Source: RGUW01 sp040399325 (GTDB lineage: Bacteria; Cyanobacteriota; Cyanobacteriia; PCC-6307; Cyanobiaceae). Taken from it: DNA of 41,753 nucleotides. The DNA lies in NCBI GenBank assembly GCA_040399325.1, contig JBBASJ010000017.1:1-41753 (forward strand), read 5' to 3'. Made by a program: the position numbers and the translations under genes. Every line of letters starts with the position of its first letter. Positions within the stretch are counted from its first letter, which is position 1. Of this stretch, positions 1 to 6,348 are shown one piece after another. The notes beneath the pieces are model-generated. The model did no database searches, had not been told where the DNA came from, and saw nothing but the letters and a program-made list of their open reading frames with translations.

Positions 1-90
1 GCCAACGACGGGGCGGAGCCGTGATGGTGCTGATCCCGATTGCAGATCCCTTAAGGATGTCCTGTTGAGTCATCCCTTGGAGGATGGGCC
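1..90. other. Left edge, no assignable gene
   Basis: No complete gene is visible here. One forward frame stays open from the edge to a TGA at 66-68 and could be the last 21 codons of a gene starting outside the window, but the stretch is too short to judge. A purine-rich GGAGG at 79-83 is placed to serve as the ribosome binding site of the gene starting at 91. Confidence 0.3.
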
Positions 91-453
91 ATGCATGCGG
101 TCAGCGTGCGTGGGCTCAAGCACAACCCGGCAGATGCCCTGCGCCAGGCCAAGACGGCACCGGTGGTGGTGCTCAACCGTGACAATCCCGATGCCCTGCT
201 CATCGGTCTGGAACAGGGCGGCATGCTGCAGGCCCCGGGTGTGCGCGCCGCTCTGGCAACGGCCCTGTTCCGCGACGGTGAGCTGTCGTTGGTGCGGGCT
301 GCGCATGTGGCCGAGATGGATGTGGCGCGTTTCATCGCCCACCTGTCCAGGCTCGGCATCCCGGCCATTCGGCTGACGGCCGCCGAAACCCGCGCCGATC
401 TCGACACCCTGGAGCAGTGGTTGCAATCGTCATCGCCGACGCCAGCCCCCTGA
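91..453 (+). CDS. UPF0175-like antitoxin with Phd-like N-terminus
   Basis: This 120-residue protein is the probable antitoxin of the PIN-type gene that follows. The N-terminal part (about 1-45, beginning MHAVSVRGLKHNP and containing VVVLNRDNPDALLIGL) looks like a Phd-type segment. The part from about 50 to 105 (GVRAALATALFRDGELS, then FIAHLSRLGIPAIRLT) matches the UPF0175 helix-turn-helix pattern common in cyanobacteria. The ATG has GGAGG eight bases upstream. Its 3' end overlaps the next gene by 37 bases, the usual translational coupling of type II toxin-antitoxin pairs. Such antitoxins normally bind their own promoter and neutralise the toxin; that role is inferred from family and position. 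Confidence 0.75.
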   Translation: MHAVSVRGLKHNPADALRQAKTAPVVVLNRDNPDALLIGLEQGGMLQAPGVRAALATALFRDGELSLVRAAHVAEMDVARFIAHLSRLGIPAIRLTAAETRADLDTLEQWLQSSSPTPAP

Positions 454-863
454 TCGCCCTGGCGCGCGTCAACGGGATCGTCTGGCTTCAGGACCTGTTT
501 GGTGAGGTGGTGGTCACGACTGTGGAGCTGCGTGAGGTGCTGACGGGTCGGTTTCCGGAGAGCGAAGCGCCGATCGAGACGGCCCTGGCCGCTGGCTGGC
601 TCAAGAGCGTGGCGGTGGAGATGGCCGACCCGGCGTTGCCCGATCTCGATGAAGGGGAGGCCGCCAGCATCCGCCTGGCACTGGCCCAGAGCTTCGGGAT
701 CCGCCTGGCCGGCACCGCTGCCGTGATCGGCATGGCGCGTCAGCGAGGCCTGATCCCGTCAGCCAAGGCCGTCTTTGCCCAGCTGCACGCCAGCGACTTT
801 CGAATCGCCCCGGCCGTGATCCACGCCGTGCTCGATCGCTGCGGCGAGAGCGTGAAGGGGTGA
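417..863 (+). CDS. DUF3368/PIN-domain toxin, apparently internally deleted
   Basis: This 148-residue protein starts with GTG inside the upstream antitoxin gene. The N-terminus (VIADASPLIALARV, Asp8) and the LDEGEA block (Asp78, Glu79, Glu81) are typical of DUF3368 proteins, which have the PIN RNase fold. In the family, LDEGEA plus a short helix is followed by a beta strand and turn (pattern like LLLMDER.GR..A) that supplies further acidic residues. Here the sequence runs from ALAQ (about 88-91) directly into SFGIRLAGT, so roughly 18 residues seem to be missing in frame. The rest (GLIPSAKAVFAQL to the C-terminus) looks intact. The metal site may be incomplete and the protein inactive as an RNase. 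The family call is firm; inactivity is inference. Confidence 0.72.
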   Translation: MVAIVIADASPLIALARVNGIVWLQDLFGEVVVTTVELREVLTGRFPESEAPIETALAAGWLKSVAVEMADPALPDLDEGEAASIRLALAQSFGIRLAGTAAVIGMARQRGLIPSAKAVFAQLHASDFRIAPAVIHAVLDRCGESVKG

Positions 864-898
864 AGACATCAGGCACACATACTGGGTGGCCTGGTGGC

Positions 899-1180
899 AT
901 GAGGCCTTTTGTCTGGAGCTCTGTGAAGAATGCTCAGCTCATGGTCGATCGGAATCTCTGCTTTGAGGCGGTGGTGGTGGCCATTGAGGCCAGGGAGCTG
1001 CTGGATGTGCTCGAGCATCCCAATCACAGGCGCTACCCAGGGCAGCGTGTGTTGGTTGTTCGCCTGCAGGGATATGTCCACCTTGTTGCCTACGTGGAAG
1101 ACGCCGAGCACCTGTTCCTGAAGACGATCATCCCCAGCCGCAAAGCCCACCGCCAGTACACCGAGTCGTTCGAACCATGA
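899..1180 (+). CDS. BrnT-like type II toxin
   Basis: This 93-residue protein has the hallmarks of small BrnT-like ribonuclease toxins: an N-terminal F-W-x(3)-K-N segment (PFVWSSVKNAQL), a helix FEAVVVAIEA, the strand block RVLVVRLQGYVHLVAYVED and the C-terminal KTIIPSRKAHRQY motif. The ATG at 899 is preferred over an in-frame ATG at 860 because the family begins at this point and the earlier start adds a low-complexity leader. Its stop overlaps the next start as ATGA, which supports a toxin-first pair with the ribbon-helix-helix gene downstream. BrnT toxins cleave RNA and are held inactive by their antitoxin; that activity is taken from the family. Confidence 0.78.
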   Translation: MRPFVWSSVKNAQLMVDRNLCFEAVVVAIEARELLDVLEHPNHRRYPGQRVLVVRLQGYVHLVAYVEDAEHLFLKTIIPSRKAHRQYTESFEP

Positions 1181-1518
1181 CAATGAAATCAAAGCAGAAC
1201 CCCTTGCTCCAACTCGATCCCGAAGAGAAGCAACTCCTTCATGATTTCGAGACCAATGCACTGCGCAGCATTGCGACTCGAGAACTGCTGGATGATCTGA
1301 AGAAGTCGGCACATGCCACTGGCCACAAGGATCAGCGCATCAACATCCGCCTCTCCAGTGGCGATCTGCAGGCCATCCGCACGCGCGCTCTGCAGGAGGG
1401 AATTCCTTATCAAACGCTGATCAGCAGCGTGTTGCACAACTATGTGAGCGGCACGCTTCAGGATGTTGATGCCAGCGCAAGCCGTGTTCGTGCGAGCGAA
1501 TCACAACGCCAACAGTGA
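1177..1518 (+). CDS. Ribbon-helix-helix (CopG/BrnA-like) antitoxin
   Basis: This 113-residue protein is the probable antitoxin partner of the BrnT-like toxin, whose stop codon it overlaps by four bases (ATGA). An acidic, helical N-terminal half (PEEKQLLHDFE, then TRELLDDLKKSA) would be the toxin-wrapping part. The ribbon-helix-helix domain lies at about 52-88: strand QRINIRLSS, helix GDLQAIRTRALQEG, and helix IPYQTLISSVLHNYVSG. This resembles COG5304-type DNA-binding proteins encoded with such toxins. The last 20 residues are polar and probably unstructured. It should repress its own operon by binding near the promoter upstream of 899; no operator could be picked out by eye. Confidence 0.75.
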   Translation: MTMKSKQNPLLQLDPEEKQLLHDFETNALRSIATRELLDDLKKSAHATGHKDQRINIRLSSGDLQAIRTRALQEGIPYQTLISSVLHNYVSGTLQDVDASASRVRASESQRQQ

Positions 1519-1852
1519 TGAGAACCAGTGTGGATGCGTGCCCAGATTTGCTGGCGGTTGGTCTGGGTTTGCTGCAACCTGGGCCCAGGCCGCTGAGTTG
1601 ATTAACGCGGTTGCCCAGAACAAGTCAATTGTTGCCTGGATGAGGTTGGAGACTTGGGTCGGTGGGCTGATCGGTGGTGGCCTCTCCGGCTCCAAGGCGG
1701 GCAAGACCGCTGATCTCTTGTTCAACGTCGTCGGTTACGACCAGAGCGGCAAGAAAACAACGCTCAGCTTCCGCTTCATCAACCCCAAACCGGCCAACAA
1801 GCTCAAGACCGAGCTGCCCATGTTCACAGGCCTGGCCAACACAGGCAGCTAG
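1463..1852 (+). pseudogene. Orphan gene fragment, function unknown
   Basis: The frame stays open from 1463 to a TAG at 1850-1852, but only the part from about 1565 on reads like a folded protein (WAQAAELINAVAQNKS, WVGGLIGGGLSGSKAG, KTADLLFNVVGYDQSGKK, SFRFINPKPANKLKTEL). The first 30 codons overlap the antitoxin gene, are of poor composition and lack a convincing ribosome binding site. A GTG at 1538 is an alternative start. I do not recognise the family. The glycine-rich stretch could be one membrane segment. The simplest reading is the C-terminal remnant of a larger gene whose 5' part was lost when the toxin-antitoxin genes arrived; a short intact gene is also possible. Confidence 0.4.
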
Positions 1853-1858
1853 CTGCTG

Positions 1859-1888
1859 CAGCATCAACGCGGCAATGCGTTGATGCTG
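1859..1888. terminator. Bidirectional stem-loop terminator
   Basis: A perfect 12-bp inverted repeat (CAGCATCAACGC with GCGTTGATGCTG) encloses a 6-base loop. It lies between the stop of the forward fragment (1852) and the stop of the reverse cobO gene (1908), where a shared terminator is expected. There is only a weak T-rich run (ATATTGGTTT) on the forward side. Confidence 0.65.
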
Positions 1889-1907
1889 ATATTGGTTTCC
1901 GGAGCAC

Positions 1908-2597
1908 TCAGAACTCAATCCCCTTCTGGGCCTTCACGCCCTGCTCCCTGAAGGGGTGGCGCACCAGTTTCATCTCGGTGACCAGGTCGGCGCGCTCCAG
2001 CAACCCCGGCGGAGCGCCACGCCCGGTCAGGGCCACGTGGGTCAGCGGTGGGCGCAGGGCCAGGCCCTCGAGCAGCTGCTCCAGCTCCAGATAGCCCAGC
2101 TTGAGGGCCACATTGACCTCATCGAGCACCACCAGCTTGCGGTTGGCGTCGGCCAGGTAGCTCAGGGAGCGCTCCCAGGCGGTCTGCACCAGGGCCCGAT
2201 CGCGCTCGCGGTCCTGGGTCTCCCAGGTGAAGCCCTCGCCCAGGGCATGCCAGTGCAGGGCGTCGCCGAACAGCTCGAGGGCCCTGGCCTCGCCCGGTTG
2301 CCAACCGCCCTTGATGAATTGCAGCACCGCCACCGACTCGCCATGGCCCAGGGTGCGCAGCACCAGGCCCAACGCTGCGGTGGTTTTGCCCTTGCCGTCG
2401 CCGGTGAACACGAGCACCAGCCCTTTCTCAAGATTGCGCTCGCCCACCCGCTGGCGTTGCACCTCCTGGCGGCGCTGCATGCGGGCCTGGTAGGCCTGCT
2501 GGCCCCGTTCGGGGGCCAGTGCGCCGCCGGGGCCGATTTCGGCCGCCAGGGCATCGAGATCGTGCGTCGGTGGCTGGGTGTCGGGTTCGGGAACCAT
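1908..2597 (-). CDS. cobO: Cob(I)yrinic acid a,c-diamide adenosyltransferase
   Basis: This 229-residue enzyme transfers the adenosyl group of ATP to the cobalt of cob(I)yrinic acid a,c-diamide or cobalamin (CobO/BtuR family), a step of coenzyme B12 (pseudocobalamin in cyanobacteria) synthesis. The nucleotide-binding loop GDGKGKT is at 66-72, followed by the family blocks VAVLQFIKGGW, LVVLDEVNVALKLGY and VALTGRGAPPGLLERADLVTEM. The first 55 residues are a variable basic leader (QRRQEVQRQRVGERN). It is the last gene of a reverse-strand run; the upstream methyltransferase ends 27 bases before its ATG, so co-transcription is likely. Confidence 0.93.
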   Translation of the reverse strand: MVPEPDTQPPTHDLDALAAEIGPGGALAPERGQQAYQARMQRRQEVQRQRVGERNLEKGLVLVFTGDGKGKTTAALGLVLRTLGHGESVAVLQFIKGGWQPGEARALELFGDALHWHALGEGFTWETQDRERDRALVQTAWERSLSYLADANRKLVVLDEVNVALKLGYLELEQLLEGLALRPPLTHVALTGRGAPPGLLERADLVTEMKLVRHPFREQGVKAQKGIEF

Positions 2598-2624
2598 GGG
2601 CAGCGCAACCGCGGTGGATCAGCG

Positions 2625-3284
2625 TCACTCTGGCGCCTGGTTCAGCGGTTTCTGGGCCAGCAGGCGCTGCAGGGCGCCGCCCGCCAGCTGCTGGCGCCGC
2701 TGGACCACAAGCCCGGCCGCTGTGGTCTCGCGTCCCAGGTCGCTGGCCAGAAAGTCGAGTGCCGTCTCGGTTTCAAACAGAGCGCAGAACAACTGTTGGG
2801 GCAGGGCCATGACCCCTGTGGCCGGGTGCAGATCGACGATCGCCAGCCACCCACCCGGCTGCAGCAGACGCTGGCAGGCACGCAGCACCGCGGCCCGTTC
2901 GCCGGCGCTGAACTCGTGCAGGGCCAGGGAGATCTGAACCCCTGCCTGGCTACCTGCCGACAGGGGCGGATCCTCGGCCAGGCCTTCGATCCAGGTCACG
3001 TCCAGGCCCAGCCGGCGCGAGCGTTCGCGGGCCTGGTCGAGGGCGCGCGGCGCCACGTCGAGGCCGGTCACCGACAGGCCCCGCTGCGCCAGGGCCAGGG
3101 CGGCTTCGCCGCCGCCGCAGCACAGGTCGAGCACCGGTGCCCCGGCCGCAAGCTGCTCGGCCAGCCAGGTGGCGGCCAGCTGCCGCAACCGCGCCGGCCC
3201 GCCCACGCTCAGGGCGCTGGTGGCGGTCACCGCTTCGTAGAACCAGCGGTGCCGGTAGGCCAGCGTGCGCAACGGACTGGTCAT
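2625..3284 (-). CDS. Class I SAM-dependent methyltransferase
   Basis: This 219-residue protein has a Rossmann-type methyltransferase fold. Motif I is VLDLCCGGGEAAL (51-63), the acidic end of strand beta-2 is VTGLDVAP (about 73-80), and further strand blocks are seen at QISLALHEFS and GGWLAIVDLHPA. The N-terminal segment LAYRHRWFYEAVTATSALS, with paired aromatic residues, resembles methyltransferases of the UbiE/quinone type, but the substrate cannot be read from sequence. Its ATG overlaps the stop of the recombinase-like gene (ATGA) and cobO follows after 27 bases, so the three probably form one operon. Confidence 0.82.
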   Translation of the reverse strand: MTSPLRTLAYRHRWFYEAVTATSALSVGGPARLRQLAATWLAEQLAAGAPVLDLCCGGGEAALALAQRGLSVTGLDVAPRALDQARERSRRLGLDVTWIEGLAEDPPLSAGSQAGVQISLALHEFSAGERAAVLRACQRLLQPGGWLAIVDLHPATGVMALPQQLFCALFETETALDFLASDLGRETTAAGLVVQRRQQLAGGALQRLLAQKPLNQAPE

Positions 3285-4456
3285 GGGGCCAGGCGCGCCA
3301 GGGCCGCGTCGACCGCCTGCTGCTGGTCGCGGCGGGTGATCCAGTGGTGGTAGGTGCGGGTATGAATGGCCACCGAGTGGCCCATCATCCGCGCTGCCAC
3401 GGTGTCGGGCAGGCCGATGTGGATCGTGCGCACGGCCCAGGCATGGCGCAGGTCATAGGGGGTGATCGGCAGCGCGTAACGGCGAAACTGCTCAGCCACC
3501 CGCCGGCCCACCTGCTGCAGCGTGGTGTGACGCAGATCGGTGGTCACCGCCGGCAGGGCCTGGGGCCCGGCGGCCACGGCGCCGAGGCCGAACCGCTCGA
3601 CCCAGTCGGGCTGAAACGGCCAGACCTGATGCTCGCCGGTCTTGCTGGTGGGCAGCACCCGGATCACCCGGTCACCCCCCGGCGCCAGGGCCGACAGGTC
3701 GCAGAAGAACGCTTCATGGTTGCGCAGCCCATAGGTGGCCATCAGGCCGTAGACCAGTCGCCAACGCTGGTTGGGGATGCATTCCAGCAGCTCCACAATC
3801 TCGCGGTCGCTGGGCAGCTGGCGGAACTGGGCCCGGTGCAGGCCGTAGCCGGAGCCCCGTTCGCTCCAGTCGGGTGGCAGCGCCAGCTGGCTGTGCCGTG
3901 CCAGGGCCGCCAGGGCGGTGGTGCATTGCTGGCGGCTGCGGCTGGCCAGGTCATAGCTCTCGAGCACCGACACCAGCAGTTGACTGCTCAGAGCCGCGTT
4001 CTGGGCGTCGGCCATGCCGATCAGCCGGCGCAGGTACGGCAGATAGGCGCCCGTCCAGGTGGTGCGGCTGCCGGCGGGATTGCGGCGCCGGCGCGGATCC
4101 GCGAAGAACGCGGCTTCAAAGTCCTTCACCGCCCGCTCCGCACTGGTCTGTTGCCCAGGCTGTGGATCGTGGCCCGACTCTGCCCTGCGCCAGTGGCTCC
4201 ACTCGAAGCAACCCTGCTCAAGCTGGTGATGCACCTCAAGCAGCTGCCGCTGGGCCTGCTGCAGGCCGCTGGCATCGGCCGCCGCCCCCAGGCTGAGGCG
4301 CTGCACCCGCCGTTTGGCGGGGTCGTGGCGGCAGGGCAGGGGGCCGCGCAGACCGATGCGCTGGCCGCGATGTTCGAGGCGCAACCGGATGCCGGCTGCA
4401 GCCACCATCTGGTTGTGCTGCGCCAGCTGCTGCTGCAGCCAGCCGTCGGCCGTCAT
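3281..4456 (-). CDS. Tyrosine recombinase/integrase-like protein
   Basis: This 391-residue protein has a phage-integrase catalytic domain in its C-terminal half. Visible residues are the first arginine in TYGLRNHEAFF (Arg245), a probable beta-strand lysine in LPTSKTGEHQVW, the block YDLRHAWAVR (Tyr334, Arg337), the late histidine in RMMGHS (His360) and the nucleophile in HTRTYHHW (Tyr369). The histidine of the usual HxxR box is replaced by Tyr334. The N-terminal half is rich in Gln, Arg and Leu and would be the DNA-binding arm. It heads an operon with a methyltransferase and cobO beside hemH, with no phage genes, no attachment-site repeats and no odd composition. It is therefore more likely a resident, possibly repurposed recombinase than part of an active element. 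Confidence 0.82.
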   Translation of the reverse strand: MTADGWLQQQLAQHNQMVAAAGIRLRLEHRGQRIGLRGPLPCRHDPAKRRVQRLSLGAAADASGLQQAQRQLLEVHHQLEQGCFEWSHWRRAESGHDPQPGQQTSAERAVKDFEAAFFADPRRRRNPAGSRTTWTGAYLPYLRRLIGMADAQNAALSSQLLVSVLESYDLASRSRQQCTTALAALARHSQLALPPDWSERGSGYGLHRAQFRQLPSDREIVELLECIPNQRWRLVYGLMATYGLRNHEAFFCDLSALAPGGDRVIRVLPTSKTGEHQVWPFQPDWVERFGLGAVAAGPQALPAVTTDLRHTTLQQVGRRVAEQFRRYALPITPYDLRHAWAVRTIHIGLPDTVAARMMGHSVAIHTRTYHHWITRRDQQQAVDAALARLAP

Positions 4457-4568
4457 CGCTGTGGTTGCCCCCCTTTGCCTCGGCCGAACCTATCTGTCGT
4501 CGGCATGGCCGACCAGGGGCGCGGTGGCAGCGTTACGCTCGGCGCTTCCTCTGGGCACGATCACGGGC

Positions 4569-5744
4569 ATGGCCAAGGTCGGCGTGCTGCTGCTGAACCT
4601 CGGTGGGCCTGAGCGCATTCAGGACGTCGGCCCGTTTCTCTACAACCTGTTTTCGGATCCGGAGATCATCCGGCTGCCCAATCCGGCCCTGCAGAAACCG
4701 CTGGCCTGGTTGATCAGCAGCCTGCGCGCAGGCAAATCCCAGGAGGCCTATCGCTCGATCGGAGGCGGATCCCCCCTGCGCCGCATCACCGAGCAGCAGG
4801 CCCGCGAGCTGCAGAGCACCCTGCGCAGCCGTGGCATCGAGGCCACCACCTACGTGGCGATGCGTTACTGGCATCCGTTCACCGAGTCGGCCGTCGCCGA
4901 CATCAAGGCCGATGGCATCGACGAGGTGGTGGTGCTCCCCCTCTACCCCCAGTTCTCGATCAGCACCAGTGGATCCAGTTTTCGCGAACTGCAGCGGCTG
5001 CGCCAGGGGGATGGCGGTTTCGCCCAGCTGCCCCTGCGATGCATCCGCAGCTACTACGACCATCCGGGCTATGTCGATGCGATGGCCCGGCTCATCGCCC
5101 GTGAGGTCGAAGCCTGCCCCGAGCCGGCGTCGGCCCACGTGTTCTTCAGCGCCCATGGGGTGCCCAAAAGTTATGTGGAGGAGGCGGGCGATCCGTATCA
5201 GCGTGAGATCGAAGCCTGCAGCACCCTGATCATGCAGCGCCTGGCCGAGATCGTCGGCCATGGCAACCCCCACACCCTCGCCTACCAGAGCCGGGTGGGG
5301 CCGGTGGAATGGCTGCGTCCCTACACCGACGATGCCCTTCATGAGCTCGGTGCTGCAGGGGTCAAGGACCTGGTCGTGGTGCCGATCAGCTTTGTGAGCG
5401 AGCACATCGAGACACTCGAGGAGATCGACATCGAGTACCGCGAGATTGCCACCGAGTCGGGCGTCAGCAATTTCAGGCGGGTGCCTGCTCTCGACACCGA
5501 TGGCACCTTCATCGCCGCCCTCTCTGACCTTGTGCAGCAGGCGTTGGCCGGTCCTGAGGTCAATCTCGACCAGGCGGCAGCCCTGCCCACCAAAGTCAAG
5601 CTCTACCCCCAGGACAAATGGGCCTGGGGTTGGAACAACAGCTCGGAGGTGTGGAACGGACGCTTGGCCATGCTCGGGTTTTCCGCTTTTCTGTTAGAAC
5701 TGATCAGCGGCCGTGGACCGCTCCATGCCCTCGGTCTGCTCTGA
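4569..5744 (+). CDS. hemH: Ferrochelatase with C-terminal chlorophyll-binding (CAB) domain
   Basis: This 391-residue enzyme inserts Fe2+ into protoporphyrin IX to make heme, at the branch point with chlorophyll synthesis. The start MAKVGVLLLNLGGP is the family N-terminus; the frame is open further upstream but without family similarity. Visible blocks include VAMRYWHPF, VVVLPLYPQFS, FSAHGVPKSYVEE (active-site histidine region) and YQSRVGPVEWL. The last 40 residues (WAWGWNNSSEVWNGRLAMLGF, then a hydrophobic tail) form the high-light-inducible-type CAB motif found fused to cyanobacterial and plastid ferrochelatases, where it anchors the enzyme in the thylakoid and contacts chlorophyll. It diverges from the recombinase gene across 112 bases. 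Confidence 0.97.
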   Translation: MAKVGVLLLNLGGPERIQDVGPFLYNLFSDPEIIRLPNPALQKPLAWLISSLRAGKSQEAYRSIGGGSPLRRITEQQARELQSTLRSRGIEATTYVAMRYWHPFTESAVADIKADGIDEVVVLPLYPQFSISTSGSSFRELQRLRQGDGGFAQLPLRCIRSYYDHPGYVDAMARLIAREVEACPEPASAHVFFSAHGVPKSYVEEAGDPYQREIEACSTLIMQRLAEIVGHGNPHTLAYQSRVGPVEWLRPYTDDALHELGAAGVKDLVVVPISFVSEHIETLEEIDIEYREIATESGVSNFRRVPALDTDGTFIAALSDLVQQALAGPEVNLDQAAALPTKVKLYPQDKWAWGWNNSSEVWNGRLAMLGFSAFLLELISGRGPLHALGLL

Positions 5745-6348
5745 AGGATTCCGACGGCGGCGCGTCCTGCTGACACGGCTGCTTGTTCTGGGGGCGCTGC
5801 TGGTTTCAACGCCTGCGCCAGCCCCGGCCCAGCCGCAGATCCACAGGCGCTGGCAGCTGGGCGTGTTTCCGGTGACAGGGTTCCTCGGTTACACCAGCCA
5901 TTACGGCAGCCGCCTCGGTCCAGGCGGCAGCGTTGAACCCCATGCCGGCCTCGACATCGCCGCCCCGCTCGGGTCGCCGATCATCAGCTGGTGGACCGGC
6001 GTGGTGCAGGAGGTGATCAGCGATGGGGCCTGCGGGGTGGGCCTGGTGCTCCGCTCCGGGTTGTATGAACACATCTATTGCCATCTGGCCGGCACGGCAG
6101 TGGCTGACCAGTACCGCAGCGGCCCGGTGAGTCTGCGGCGCGGCCAGCGGGTCAACGGTGGTCAGCTCATCGGCCATGTGGGCCTCTCGGGTCGCACCAC
6201 CGGACCGCATCTGCATTGGGGGGTGCGCTATCGGGGGCAGTGGCTTGACCCAGCCCGGGTGTTGCGCGCGATGGCCGCCAGCCGGTCCTCAAAACGCCTA
6301 CCGCCACCTAGGGTTGGGGGAAGTACCAGTGCCCCGTTGCAGCCGTGA
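5725..6348 (+). CDS. Secreted M23 (LytM) family metallopeptidase
   Basis: This 207-residue protein has a basic N-terminus (FRRRRVLLTR), a hydrophobic stretch and an Ala/Pro-rich cleavage region near APAPAQP: a signal peptide. The M23 zinc-peptidase domain follows, with PHAGLDIAAP (His73, Asp77), YEHIYCHL (His120) and GPHLHWGVRY (His162, His164), so all metal ligands are present. Such enzymes cut peptidoglycan cross-links in the periplasm during growth or division. An in-frame GTG at 5713 is an alternative start four codons earlier. Both starts lie inside the 3' end of hemH, and the stop overlaps the ilvB start (GTGA), so hemH, this gene and ilvB look co-transcribed. Confidence 0.9.
   Translation: MPSVCSEGFRRRRVLLTRLLVLGALLVSTPAPAPAQPQIHRRWQLGVFPVTGFLGYTSHYGSRLGPGGSVEPHAGLDIAAPLGSPIISWWTGVVQEVISDGACGVGLVLRSGLYEHIYCHLAGTAVADQYRSGPVSLRRGQRVNGGQLIGHVGLSGRTTGPHLHWGVRYRGQWLDPARVLRAMAASRSSKRLPPPRVGGSTSAPLQP

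Noticed and set aside
3281..4456. Recombinase-like gene as evidence for a prophage or genomic island
   Set aside because: No phage structural genes, tRNA target or flanking direct repeats were found, and its neighbours are ordinary metabolic genes in an apparent operon.
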